Positions 8,830 to 17,381 of a DNA stretch of 64,000 nt are shown piece after piece. The stretch lies in NCBI RefSeq assembly GCF_036840915.1, contig NZ_CP085725.1, forward strand, positions 186,001 to 250,000, written 5' to 3'. Below the pieces are notes generated by a model. It was not told the origin of the DNA, ran no database searches, and worked only from the letters and a program-made list of their open reading frames with translations. Made by a program: the position numbers and the translations under genes. The first letter of the stretch is position 1. Every line of letters starts with the position of its first letter. The DNA is from Flavobacterium hankyongi (lineage in GTDB: Bacteria > Bacteroidota > Bacteroidia > Flavobacteriales > Flavobacteriaceae).

Positions 8830-8989
8830 ATAACATCTTTTTTTAGCGAATTAAAATATCGGTTTTTTGACCGTCAGGACTTCTTTTGTCTCAATCTTCA
8901 GGAAATCAAAATTTATATAAATCAATCAATAATCATCACCCGAGGCGTAGCCGAATTGTTGGAGCGTAGCGGAAAAATAATCAATCAAA

Positions 8990-9871
8990 ATGAACAGTTT
9001 AATTATCAAAAATCTCCAAAAAACCTATGGTAATGGAGTAAAAGCCATCGACGATGTTTCGATTGAAATCACTAACGGAATGTTTGGTTTATTAGGACCT
9101 AACGGAGCAGGAAAAACCTCTTTAATGCGAACCATTGTTGGCCTGCAATCGGCAGATAGCGGTCAAATTTTTTTCAATGACATCAATGTTTTGGAAAAAC
9201 CTGATTTTATCAAAAAACAACTCGGATTTTTACCACAAGATTTTGGAGTGTATCCAAAAGTATCTGCTTATGATTTGTTAAATCATCTGGCTATTTTAAA
9301 AGGAGTTGCCATTTATGGGGAACGTAAAGATCAAATTCTTTCATTACTGGAAAAGGTAAATTTATCAGCACATCGTAAAAAAGAAGTCCATACTTTTTCT
9401 GGAGGAATGCGTCAGCGTTTTGGCGTTGCCCAAGCTTTATTAGGCAATCCTAAAATTATTATTGTAGATGAACCAACAGCAGGTCTAGATCCAGAGGAAC
9501 GCAACCGTTTCAACCGTTTGCTTAGTGAAATTGGAGAAGACCGTATTGTGATTCTGTCAACTCATTTAGTAGAAGATGTTCGCAATCTGTGTTCAAAAAT
9601 GGCAATTATGAATCAAGGAAAAGTATTATTGCAAGGTAATCCAGAAGATTTGATTACTTCCTTGGAAGGAAAAATTTGGAAGAAACAAATCCAGAAAGAG
9701 GAACTTGCACATTATAAAAGCGAATATTCTGTGATTTCGTCCCAATTTACTGCAGGAAAACTCAATATTTATTTGTTTTCGGATAATTCACCAAAAGGGT
9801 TTCAAAATGTAAATCCAAGTTTGGAAGACGTTTATTTCTCTACGTTAAACACTAATTCACTAGCGCTATGA
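8990..9871 (+). CDS. ABC transporter ATP-binding protein
   Basis: 293 residues. Walker A GPNGAGKTS at residues 36-44, signature FSGGMRQR near 135, Walker B IIIVDEPTAG and the H-loop STHLVED follow in order. The extra C-terminal 80 residues resemble those of ABC-2 type exporter ATPases. Its last codons overlap the start of the large permease gene by 4 bases, so the two are coupled and form one transporter. Substrate unknown. The 160 bases upstream contain two short GCGTAGC-bearing segments but no clear promoter. Confidence 0.93.
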   Translation: MNSLIIKNLQKTYGNGVKAIDDVSIEITNGMFGLLGPNGAGKTSLMRTIVGLQSADSGQIFFNDINVLEKPDFIKKQLGFLPQDFGVYPKVSAYDLLNHLAILKGVAIYGERKDQILSLLEKVNLSAHRKKEVHTFSGGMRQRFGVAQALLGNPKIIIVDEPTAGLDPEERNRFNRLLSEIGEDRIVILSTHLVEDVRNLCSKMAIMNQGKVLLQGNPEDLITSLEGKIWKKQIQKEELAHYKSEYSVISSQFTAGKLNIYLFSDNSPKGFQNVNPSLEDVYFSTLNTNSLAL

Positions 9872-12800
9872 AAACAGTTTTTTTATTTGATATAAAAGGC
9901 TTTTTCAAAAAATGGACCTTTTATGTGATATTGATTTTAATTATTGCTTTTGGAATTTTCGCAGGAGAGAATGCACGTTTTTCTATTAGTGAAAATGTGT
10001 TTTACAATTCATCGTATCAGGTTGGATTTATTACTGCTTTTGTTAGCTTGACAACAATTTTTTTCAGTACGATATTTACATCTCAATTAGCAATTAGGGA
10101 AGTTGACAACAGGTTTGAACAAATTTATTTTTCTACACCTATTACCAAACTTCAATTTTTAGCTGGAAGATATACTTCAGTATTTTCAATTAGTTTTTTG
10201 TGTTTGTTTTTGATAACAGTTAGTTTTTTTATTGGCCAAAGTATGAATACAAATCTTCAAAAAGGTGATTTCAATTTCATGTTTTATTTGGTTCCAATGT
10301 TTTACTTTTCTCTGATAAACACTGTGTTTGTGACGACAGTTTTGTATGTAGTTGCCTGGTTTTCTAAAAGCAAAATGTCGATTTATGTTAGTGGGCTGAT
10401 GCTTTATATTCTGTATATGGTTACGCTAGTATTTTCAAGTTCACCATTTATGGCACAAAGTTTACCACAATCGGAAGAAGTGAAATGTATTTCAGGTATT
10501 TTGGATCCCTTCGGTATGTCAGCTTTTTTTAACCAAACGGCGCAATGGAATGTAATGCAGCGAAATACTGAGATAATAGGTTTCGATGGAGTTTTTATTT
10601 GGAACAGATTAGCAATACTTTTCATATCATTCGCTTTGTTGTGTATAGCTTTCAGAAGCTACTCATTATCAAAGAAAATCAAGAATAAAAAGAATGTTTT
10701 AGTAGAAACGAATAGTGAATTGGACGCCACTTCATTTAAATTTATTGAAACAGAAGAAGGGGCTAGCACTAAAATACAAGCATTATTTTCATTCGTTAAA
10801 GTCAACCTTATTTACATTTTTAAAAGTATTCCGTTTGTACTCATTGTCTTGGCTTTACTTTTTGCTATTGGAATGGAAATGTATGCTGAAATAGAAAAAG
10901 GGATTCGACTTCCTCAAAAATATGCCTCTTCAGGGTTGATGGTCTCTACAATTATTCAAAATTTTTATGTGTTGGGTGTAATTGTTGTTTTGTTTTATTC
11001 CTATGATGTTTATTGGCGAAGTGCAGCTGTCAATTTCAATCTGATAGAAAACAGTATTGAAAACGCAAAGACTCAATTTTGGGCACATTGGATAACCTTA
11101 TTGCTAGTGATTGTAAGTTTTTCATTGGTTTTAATATTTGAAGGGATTACGTTTCAGTTCTTGTATGATTATACTGTTCTGGAATGGGGAATTTATTGTA
11201 AAGTTTTATTATTTAACGCATTACCATTATTTGCTTTAAGTGGGTTCTTACTTGTAATCCAAAAAATAATAAGACAAAAGTATCTGGCTTTGGTATTATC
11301 AGCATTGTTTGCTTTTGTGATGGCAACACCGCTTGGAAAAAAAATAGTGACTTGGCCTTCCTTGAGATTTCTTTATAGTATCAATTTTGATTACAGTGAC
11401 ATGAATGGTTTTGGAAGTTATGAATCGGCCTTTGTTTTTAGATTGTTGTTTGGTTTTCTTCTTTTACTGATATCATTTTATCTTGTTTCGTTGAGAAAAT
11501 TTCATTTTAAGAAAGTTTATGTGTATCTCATTGTTCTTTCACTTGGTTTAAGTGGTTTTGGATTAAGTCAGAAAATCAATGACGGATATTTACCAAAAGA
11601 TGAAAATTCCGAATGGCAAGCACAGGCCGAATATGAAAAACAATTTCGAAGCTATCAAAAGTTACCGCAACCAACAATTACGGATGTAGTAACTAAAGTC
11701 GAATTATTTCCAGAAAATTCAGCTTATACTATTGAAGGAACGTATGAGATTGAGAACAAAACCAATAAAAATATTGAAAAAGTATTGATTGGTTTTTCCG
11801 ATGGTTTCCAAATAGAAAAAGCTTTTTTTGAGTTTAATGAAGAGATAAAATCTGTCACTAATCAATATGAAATTTTGTATTTAAAGAAACCTATGTTGCC
11901 AAATGCTAAAGCAAAATTGACATTCAAAATAGCTTATCATTGGAAACCAGTTAACGGACATCAGTCTTTTAACGCAATTATTAAAAACGGATCTTTCATG
12001 AGAATCAGTCGTTATTATCCTCAGTTTGGGTATGATTTTGATAATGAAATTCAGGAAGATAACATTAGAAAACAGTTCAATCTTGGTAAAAAAACAGAAC
12101 CGAAAACTTTTGACGCACCAAAAGAACCTAATAATGATTTTATTAATTTGGATATGGTTATTACCACTTCAAAAAACCAAACGGCTATTGGAATGGGGGA
12201 ATTAGTGAATCGTTGGAAAAAAGGAGACAGACATTTCTTTCAGTATCAAGTCAAAAATATCCCTTTTCGTTTTGGGGTTTCATCAGCAGAATATGTAATA
12301 AGAAAAGAAAAATATAAAGGCAAAAGTTTTGAAGTGTATTATCATCCATCACATTATGAAAATGTTGAACATCTTCTAAAAAATGCAAAGTTGACGATGG
12401 ATTATTGTGAAACAAATTTTGGACCATATCCTTTTAAAACCATACGTTTTGCAGAAGTTTCAAGTTTTACAAAAGGTTTTGCAGCCACAGCTTATCCAGC
12501 AACGATTTATATGACAGAAGACATGATTTTTCATTGTAACATTAAAGCCGATGAAAATCAAGATGTAATCAATGATTTGGCGGGACATGAATTAGCGCAT
12601 TTATGGTGGGGAGGAAATCAAATAAATCCTGATCAAAGAGACGGAGCCATTATGCTTAGCGAAACTTTAGCAATGTATACCGAAATGATGCTACTCAAGA
12701 AAATGTATGGTAAACAAGAAATGTTGAAAAGAGTTCAAATGCACTTGGATATTTACAACAATGAAAGAGGTTTTAGTAAAGAAGTTCCTTTGTACGAAGC

Positions 12801-13068
12801 AAAGCCAGATGACAGACATATTGCGTATTCAAAAGGAACTGTAGTGATGTATTTACTTAGCGAAATGATTGGGGAAAATAAAATGAATTTGGCTTTGAAA
12901 AGGTTTTTACAGTCTAATAAATACCCAAATCCAAAACCGGTAACTACAGATCTTATTAATGAATTTTACAAAGTTTCTCCAAAAAATATTCATCCAAAAA
13001 TTGATAAATTATTTAAGAAAATAGAGAATTATTCGTCTGAAAGTATTAAAAACAGATCAAATATTTAA
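9868..13068 (+). CDS. ABC-2 permease fused to an M1-family zinc peptidase
   Basis: 1066 residues. Residues 1-270 carry about six membrane segments (ABC-2 permease); 305-560 carry a second set; 600-1060 form a soluble M1-type metallopeptidase. The zinc motif is HELAH at 907-911, with the likely third ligand E932 in LSETLAMY, somewhat farther than in classic aminopeptidases. Active-site neighbours NDLAGHELAHLWWGG are intact. Such fusions are widespread in Bacteroidota, usually annotated as permease/M1 aminopeptidase. The peptidase probably faces the periplasm and may process a peptide handled by the transporter (inference). No terminator is obvious after the stop. Confidence 0.9.
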   Translation: MKTVFLFDIKGFFKKWTFYVILILIIAFGIFAGENARFSISENVFYNSSYQVGFITAFVSLTTIFFSTIFTSQLAIREVDNRFEQIYFSTPITKLQFLAGRYTSVFSISFLCLFLITVSFFIGQSMNTNLQKGDFNFMFYLVPMFYFSLINTVFVTTVLYVVAWFSKSKMSIYVSGLMLYILYMVTLVFSSSPFMAQSLPQSEEVKCISGILDPFGMSAFFNQTAQWNVMQRNTEIIGFDGVFIWNRLAILFISFALLCIAFRSYSLSKKIKNKKNVLVETNSELDATSFKFIETEEGASTKIQALFSFVKVNLIYIFKSIPFVLIVLALLFAIGMEMYAEIEKGIRLPQKYASSGLMVSTIIQNFYVLGVIVVLFYSYDVYWRSAAVNFNLIENSIENAKTQFWAHWITLLLVIVSFSLVLIFEGITFQFLYDYTVLEWGIYCKVLLFNALPLFALSGFLLVIQKIIRQKYLALVLSALFAFVMATPLGKKIVTWPSLRFLYSINFDYSDMNGFGSYESAFVFRLLFGFLLLLISFYLVSLRKFHFKKVYVYLIVLSLGLSGFGLSQKINDGYLPKDENSEWQAQAEYEKQFRSYQKLPQPTITDVVTKVELFPENSAYTIEGTYEIENKTNKNIEKVLIGFSDGFQIEKAFFEFNEEIKSVTNQYEILYLKKPMLPNAKAKLTFKIAYHWKPVNGHQSFNAIIKNGSFMRISRYYPQFGYDFDNEIQEDNIRKQFNLGKKTEPKTFDAPKEPNNDFINLDMVITTSKNQTAIGMGELVNRWKKGDRHFFQYQVKNIPFRFGVSSAEYVIRKEKYKGKSFEVYYHPSHYENVEHLLKNAKLTMDYCETNFGPYPFKTIRFAEVSSFTKGFAATAYPATIYMTEDMIFHCNIKADENQDVINDLAGHELAHLWWGGNQINPDQRDGAIMLSETLAMYTEMMLLKKMYGKQEMLKRVQMHLDIYNNERGFSKEVPLYEAKPDDRHIAYSKGTVVMYLLSEMIGENKMNLALKRFLQSNKYPNPKPVTTDLINEFYKVSPKNIHPKIDKLFKKIENYSSESIKNRSNI

Positions 13069-13139
13069 AATATTTTAGCTTTAAAATTATTGATATTCAG
13101 TTATTTGTGAAATTAGTTTTAAAAAATAATGATATTTTA

Positions 13140-13172
13140 TTTGGAAGGAATTAAAAAAAAGTTATAGGTTTG
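13140..13172 (+). promoter_or_regulatory. Promoter of the sulfur assimilation operon
   Basis: TTTG at 13140-13143 and TAGGTTTG at 13165-13172 match the Bacteroidota -33 and -7 elements with 21 bases between. Transcription should start near 13179, about 17 bases before the first leader ORF. Confidence 0.72.
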
Positions 13173-13195
13173 CAGTGTTCAAAAAAGAAACAAAA

Positions 13196-13270
13196 ATGAA
13201 AATTCAAAATAATAACATGATGATGTGTATGTGCTGCTCAGAAAATGAGGGGTTATATGCTACGTGTTAA
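13196..13270 (+). CDS. Leader peptide 1 of the sulfur operon (Met/Cys-rich)
   Basis: 24-codon ORF starting with MKIQNNN followed by MMMCMCC (codons 8-14) and ending ATC. Seven Met and Cys codons in a row are far from chance. It sits right after the predicted transcription start and about 30 bases before an intrinsic terminator, with the cysteine biosynthesis operon downstream. By analogy with known amino-acid leaders it should sense charged tRNA-Met and tRNA-Cys by ribosome stalling. It lacks features of a functional small protein and I infer a cis-acting role only. Confidence 0.85.
   Translation: MKIQNNNMMMCMCCSENEGLYATC
13246..13254 (+). promoter_or_regulatory. Putative antiterminator strand in leader 1
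   Basis: TGAGGGGTT can pair with AACTCCTCA (13301-13309), the 5' arm of the following terminator, through nine pairs including one G-U. It is a near copy of the terminator's 3' arm and starts 9 bases after the last Cys codon of the MMMCMCC run. Confidence 0.65.
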
Positions 13271-13297
13271 TGTTTGAACATTCACAATATAAAAGCT

Positions 13298-13330
13298 AAA
13301 AACTCCTCAAAAATTTGAGGAGTTTTTTTT
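13298..13330 (+). terminator. Attenuator terminator 1 of the sulfur operon
   Basis: AACTCCTCAA pairs with TTGAGGAGTT around a short A/T loop, followed by eight T residues. It lies upstream of all cys genes, between the two leader ORFs, so it must be bypassed for the operon to be expressed. Confidence 0.88.
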
Positions 13331-13361
13331 ACAAAAAAATTTAAATTAAGAAATAAAAATC

Positions 13362-13472
13362 ATGAATACAATAACTAACATGTCAATAATACTACTAACA
13401 TCTACAGCTTGTATGATGATGATGTGTTGTATGCAAAATTTCGCAAGAGGCCGTCTATTGTATTGTTTGTAA
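13362..13472 (+). CDS. Leader peptide 2 of the sulfur operon (Cys/Met-rich)
   Basis: 36-codon ORF. It begins MNTITNMSIILLTSTA and then runs CMMMMCCM (codons 17-24), with another Cys near the end. It is the second of two tandem leaders and precedes a second intrinsic terminator located 35 bases before cysH. Apart from the Met/Cys run it shares no sequence with leader 1, so it does not look like a simple recent duplication. The expected role is ribosome-mediated attenuation responding to Cys and Met supply. Confidence 0.85.
   Translation: MNTITNMSIILLTSTACMMMMCCMQNFARGRLLYCL
13444..13451 (+). promoter_or_regulatory. Putative antiterminator strand in leader 2
   Basis: CAAGAGGC is an exact copy of the 3' arm of terminator 2 and can pair with its 5' arm GCCTCTTG (13498-13505) through eight perfect pairs. 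It begins 11 bases after the CMMMMCCM run, nearly the same geometry as in leader 1. Confidence 0.7.
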
Positions 13473-13495
13473 AAAATAATAAAACTCATAAACAT

Positions 13496-13524
13496 AAGCC
13501 TCTTGATTTCAAGAGGCTTTTTTT
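13496..13524 (+). terminator. Attenuator terminator 2 of the sulfur operon
   Basis: AAGCCTCTTG pairs perfectly with CAAGAGGCTT around an ATTT loop, followed by a T run. It lies just upstream of cysH. Confidence 0.9.
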
Positions 13525-13558
13525 ATAACCAAATTTTAAAGTATCAAAAATTAAAATA

Positions 13559-14254
13559 ATGAAAACTGAAATTATAAATCATTTAATCCAAAGCGAAAAT
13601 TTTGAAGAAGGATTACGATTTCTGTCTGAAAACTTTGAAGATAGAATTGTTTTCTCAACAAGTTTTGGTATAGAAGATCAGGTGATTAGTCATGCTATAT
13701 TCAGTCAACGATTAAAAAATATCGAAACATTTACATTGGATACTGGAAGATTATTTCCAGAAACCTATGCAGTTTGGGACAAAACGTTGTTGCAATACAG
13801 TCAGCCCATTAGAGTGTATTATCCAAATGCAGATGAGTTAGAAACGTATGTAAACAAAAACGGAATCAACGGATTTTATAATTCTGTTGAACTTAGAAAA
13901 ACATGTTGTCACATCAGAAAAGTGGTACCACTTAAGAAAGCTTTGAAAGGTGCTAAAATTTGGGTTACAGGATTACGAGCCCAGCAATCGGATAACCGAA
14001 ATGGATTGGAAATAATAGAATGGGATGAACAAAATAAGCTGTATAAATACAATCCATTGTTACACTGGTCAACTGATGAAGTGGTTCATTATTTAAAGCA
14101 AAAAGGAGTGCCTTATAACACTTTGCACGATCAGAATTTTATCAGTATTGGTTGTGCGCCATGTACCAGAGCGGTAAAACAAGGAGAAGATTTTAGAGCG
14201 GGTCGCTGGTGGTGGGAAGATAAATCTAAAAAAGAATGCGGATTACATAAGTAG
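13559..14254 (+). CDS. cysH: Phosphoadenylyl/adenylyl-sulfate reductase (iron-sulfur type)
   Basis: 231 residues, PP-loop fold. Reduces activated sulfate to sulfite. Iron-sulfur ligands C116-C117 (RKTCCHIRK) and C199/C202 (GCAPC) are present, plus the catalytic C227 in the C-terminal ECGLH motif. The four-cysteine set marks the [4Fe-4S] type, which generally uses APS directly. This agrees with the absence of an APS kinase (cysC) in the operon. First gene after two attenuators; 34 bases before cysD. Confidence 0.94.
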   Translation: MKTEIINHLIQSENFEEGLRFLSENFEDRIVFSTSFGIEDQVISHAIFSQRLKNIETFTLDTGRLFPETYAVWDKTLLQYSQPIRVYYPNADELETYVNKNGINGFYNSVELRKTCCHIRKVVPLKKALKGAKIWVTGLRAQQSDNRNGLEIIEWDEQNKLYKYNPLLHWSTDEVVHYLKQKGVPYNTLHDQNFISIGCAPCTRAVKQGEDFRAGRWWWEDKSKKECGLHK

Positions 14255-14288
14255 AATAAACAACGCCATTGGCAATAAGAAACATAAA

Positions 14289-15194
14289 ATGAGTCAGACA
14301 AATAATTATTTAGAGCAATTAGAAAACGAAGCCATCTATATTCTTCGTGAAACTGCAGCGCAGTTTGAAAAACCTGCTTTGTTGTTTTCAGGAGGTAAAG
14401 ATTCGATCGTGTTGGTGCATTTAGCACTGAAAGCCTTCCGTCCAGGAAAATTCCCTTTTCCGCTAGTGCATATTGATACCGGACATAATTTCCCGGAAGC
14501 TATAGTATTCAGAGATAAATTGGTTAATGAAATTGGTGAAAAACTGATTGTAGGAAATGTAGAAGACAGCATTAAAAAATACAATTTGAAAGAAACCGCT
14601 GGAAGATTTTCTTCTCGTAATGCTTTGCAAACGTATTCTTTACTGGATACCATTCAGGAGAATGAATTTGATGCTTGTATAGGGGGTGCAAGACGTGACG
14701 AAGAAAAAGCAAGAGCTAAAGAACGTATTTTTTCGGTACGTGATGATTTCGGGCAATGGGATCCAAAATTGCAACGTCCAGAGTTATGGGATATTTTGAA
14801 TGGGAAAGTGCAAAAAGGACATAATGTGAGGGTATTTCCTATCAGTAACTGGACCGAATTAGATGTATGGAATTACATTCAGAAGTATAACATCGAATTA
14901 CCAAGCTTGTATTTTGCTCATGAGAGAGAATGTATAGTGCATCAGGATAAATTGGTAGCCACATCTGAATTTATCCAACCACAAGAAGGTGATAAGGTAG
15001 TGGTTGAAAAAGTGCGCTACAGGACAGTAGGAGATATGACCTGTACAGCGGCGGTTCCTTCAGAAGCTACAACTATTCAAGATATTATAGAAGATATTAT
15101 CCAAACAAGAATTAGCGAAAGAGGACAAACTCGATTAGATGATCAATTATCAGAAGCGGCAATGGAAGACCGAAAAAAACAAGGATATTTTTAA
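14289..15194 (+). CDS. cysD: Sulfate adenylyltransferase subunit 2
   Basis: 301 residues, PP-loop ATP pyrophosphatase that makes APS from ATP and sulfate with the GTPase CysN. The PP-loop SGGKDS is at residues 34-39 and the ARRDEEKARAKERI region is intact. Length matches E. coli CysD. Followed after 42 bases, containing a palindrome, by its partner cysN. Confidence 0.97.
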   Translation: MSQTNNYLEQLENEAIYILRETAAQFEKPALLFSGGKDSIVLVHLALKAFRPGKFPFPLVHIDTGHNFPEAIVFRDKLVNEIGEKLIVGNVEDSIKKYNLKETAGRFSSRNALQTYSLLDTIQENEFDACIGGARRDEEKARAKERIFSVRDDFGQWDPKLQRPELWDILNGKVQKGHNVRVFPISNWTELDVWNYIQKYNIELPSLYFAHERECIVHQDKLVATSEFIQPQEGDKVVVEKVRYRTVGDMTCTAAVPSEATTIQDIIEDIIQTRISERGQTRLDDQLSEAAMEDRKKQGYF

Positions 15195-15197
15195 AAC

Positions 15198-15220
15198 GCT
15201 TTATGCTTATAGCATAAAGC
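15198..15220. repeat. Short palindrome between cysD and cysN
   Basis: GCTTTATGCT and AGCATAAAGC form a perfect 10-pair stem around TAT. No T run follows, so it is not a classical terminator. It lies 3 bases after the cysD stop and 17 before the cysN start, and may set relative expression of the two subunits. Confidence 0.6.
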
Positions 15221-15236
15221 CTAAAGCAAAAAAACA

Positions 15237-16469
15237 ATGAACACATTACGATTTATAACAGCAGGAAATGTAGATGACGGTAAAAGTACTTTGATAGGAA
15301 GACTTTTATATGATTCTGACAGCATACATACCGACCAATTAGGGGTTTTACAAAAACAAACCAAACAGGAAGGAGTTGATATTGATTTATCATTAATCAC
15401 AGACGGACTTCGTGCCGAAAGAGAGCAAGGAATTACGATTGATGTCGCTTATAAATATTTTTCAACATCAAAAAGAAAATTTATCATTGCCGATGCGCCT
15501 GGACACGAGCAATACACGCGTAATATGATTACAGGAGCTTCCAATTCTGATTTAATCATCATTTTAGTTGATGCTCGAAAAGGAATCACTGAACAAACCA
15601 AGCGTCACGCAAGTATTGGCTCTTTAATGGGAATTAAAAAAGCAATTATTGCGATTAACAAAATCGACTTAGTGAATTATTCAGAATCTGTTTTTAATCA
15701 AATTCAATCGGATTTTGAGCAAATTAAATCAGAGTTGAATTACAACGAAATTATCTACATTCCAGTAAGCGCTTTGGTTGGAGATAATGTGGTAAATACT
15801 TCTGAAAATACACCTTGGTATAACGGAAAATCAATCTTAGAAACCTTGGAAAGTATTGAAATCGAAACCACAGAAAATCTAGCCTCTCGTTTTCAAGTGC
15901 AATGGGTAATCCGACCTAAAGATAAGGCTAATCACGATTATCGTGGGTATGCAGGGTCAGTGTTAAGTGGAAGTTATAAAGTGGGAGATAAGGTAACCAT
16001 TTTACCTGTCCGTATAGAAACTGAAATTGTTAAAATAGAAAGAAACCAGCATGAAGTGAGTCAAGTGGTAGCCGGAGATAATGTGGTATTGCATTTTGAT
16101 AACAATATCGATATCAGCCGTGGTGATACGGTGGTGCTTAGTCATCAGTTACCTATTGAGTCAAACCAAATCAAAACATGGATTTCCTGGTTGGACAATG
16201 CATCGCTACAAGTAGGAAAAACCTATTTACTGCAGCACCGTTTTAAAAATGTTAGAGTAAAAGTGCAAGAGGTTAATAATAAATGGAATATTAACCAATG
16301 GCAGTTTACCGAAGGAGACTCGATTCAGTTAAATGACATCGCACAGGTAACCCTGAAAGCTAATCAGCCGTTGTTTTATGATGCTTTTGATACAAATTCA
16401 AAATCTGGGAATGCGGTTTTAATAGATGAAACAAGTTATAATACCGTTGGTGCTTTAATGTTTTTGTAA
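15237..16469 (+). CDS. cysN: Sulfate adenylyltransferase subunit 1 (GTPase)
   Basis: 410 residues, EF-Tu-like GTPase that drives APS synthesis. G1 GNVDDGKST at residues 10-18, G3 DAPGHEQY, G4 NKID, then two beta-barrel domains. It ends without a CysC (APS kinase) domain, unlike the CysNC fusions of many bacteria, so the pathway appears to go from APS directly to sulfite. The next gene starts 1 base after the stop. Confidence 0.96.
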   Translation: MNTLRFITAGNVDDGKSTLIGRLLYDSDSIHTDQLGVLQKQTKQEGVDIDLSLITDGLRAEREQGITIDVAYKYFSTSKRKFIIADAPGHEQYTRNMITGASNSDLIIILVDARKGITEQTKRHASIGSLMGIKKAIIAINKIDLVNYSESVFNQIQSDFEQIKSELNYNEIIYIPVSALVGDNVVNTSENTPWYNGKSILETLESIEIETTENLASRFQVQWVIRPKDKANHDYRGYAGSVLSGSYKVGDKVTILPVRIETEIVKIERNQHEVSQVVAGDNVVLHFDNNIDISRGDTVVLSHQLPIESNQIKTWISWLDNASLQVGKTYLLQHRFKNVRVKVQEVNNKWNINQWQFTEGDSIQLNDIAQVTLKANQPLFYDAFDTNSKSGNAVLIDETSYNTVGALMFL

Positions 16470-16470
16470 T

Positions 16471-17286
16471 ATGTCCTATTCAATTTATTTAAAAAATCAG
16501 GAAAGAGTCAGAAATCCAATAAACAAGAAGAATGTTGAAGATTGGGTTGACGAATTAATCAATTGGTTGTTTGATATCAATCAGGAATATAATAATTATC
16601 GTTTTTTTCAGAATAAAGAAAAATTACTCCAAATCAAGCTTCAAAATATTTTGGCTAAAACCGTTGAAGATACCAATCAAACTGTAGTCTATACCAACTA
16701 CTTTTTCGAACAACTTGAACAATTGCATTATGTTTTGGATAACGATTTAGAAACCATCGTGAATTTTGATCCCGCGGCTAAATCCAAAGAAGAAGTTTTA
16801 ATTGCTTATCCCGGTTTTTTTGCTATCACGGCATATCGAATTGCCAATGTGTTTTGGAAATTAAATGTGCCAGTAATTCCTCGCGTAATTTCGGAGTATG
16901 TGCATGGTAAAACTGGAATTGATATTCATCCAGGTGCAGAAATAGGAGAAAACTTCTTTATTGATCACGGAACTGGAATAGTAATAGGCGAAACCACAAG
17001 AATAGGCAAAAATGTAAAAATCTATCAAGGAGTAACACTAGGTGCATTATCAGTTTCAAAAGAAGCCGCAACCGCACAAAGACATCCAACCATAGAAGAC
17101 AATGTAACTATTTATGCTAATGCAACCATTTTAGGAGGAAAAACTACAATTGGTAAAAATTCAATAATTGGAGGTAATGTATGGTTGACGCATTCGGTGC
17201 CACAAGATTCATTAGTCTATCATAAAAGCGAAATCGAGATCAAGAAAAAAAGCGAATTTCCCGAACCACTTAATTATGTGATTTGA
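16471..17286 (+). CDS. cysE: Serine O-acetyltransferase
   Basis: 271 residues. Makes O-acetylserine from serine and acetyl-CoA. The C-terminal half is a left-handed beta-helix of hexapeptide repeats (IDIHPGAEIGENFFIDHGTG, then VIGETTRIGKNVKIYQGVT), with the catalytic His in DHGTG. The N-terminal helical domain (1-130) resembles the long SAT/EpsC-like form of Bacteroidota. Starts 1 base after cysN. It supplies the acceptor for CysK, encoded 95 bases downstream. Confidence 0.93.
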   Translation: MSYSIYLKNQERVRNPINKKNVEDWVDELINWLFDINQEYNNYRFFQNKEKLLQIKLQNILAKTVEDTNQTVVYTNYFFEQLEQLHYVLDNDLETIVNFDPAAKSKEEVLIAYPGFFAITAYRIANVFWKLNVPVIPRVISEYVHGKTGIDIHPGAEIGENFFIDHGTGIVIGETTRIGKNVKIYQGVTLGALSVSKEAATAQRHPTIEDNVTIYANATILGGKTTIGKNSIIGGNVWLTHSVPQDSLVYHKSEIEIKKKSEFPEPLNYVI

Positions 17287-17381
17287 AAAATAATAACAAC
17301 ACAATTAAAAATAAATAAAGATGACTCAAGCCTGAATGGCGACAGCATCGAACACCTTAAAAAAAATAAAAACTTAGTGAG

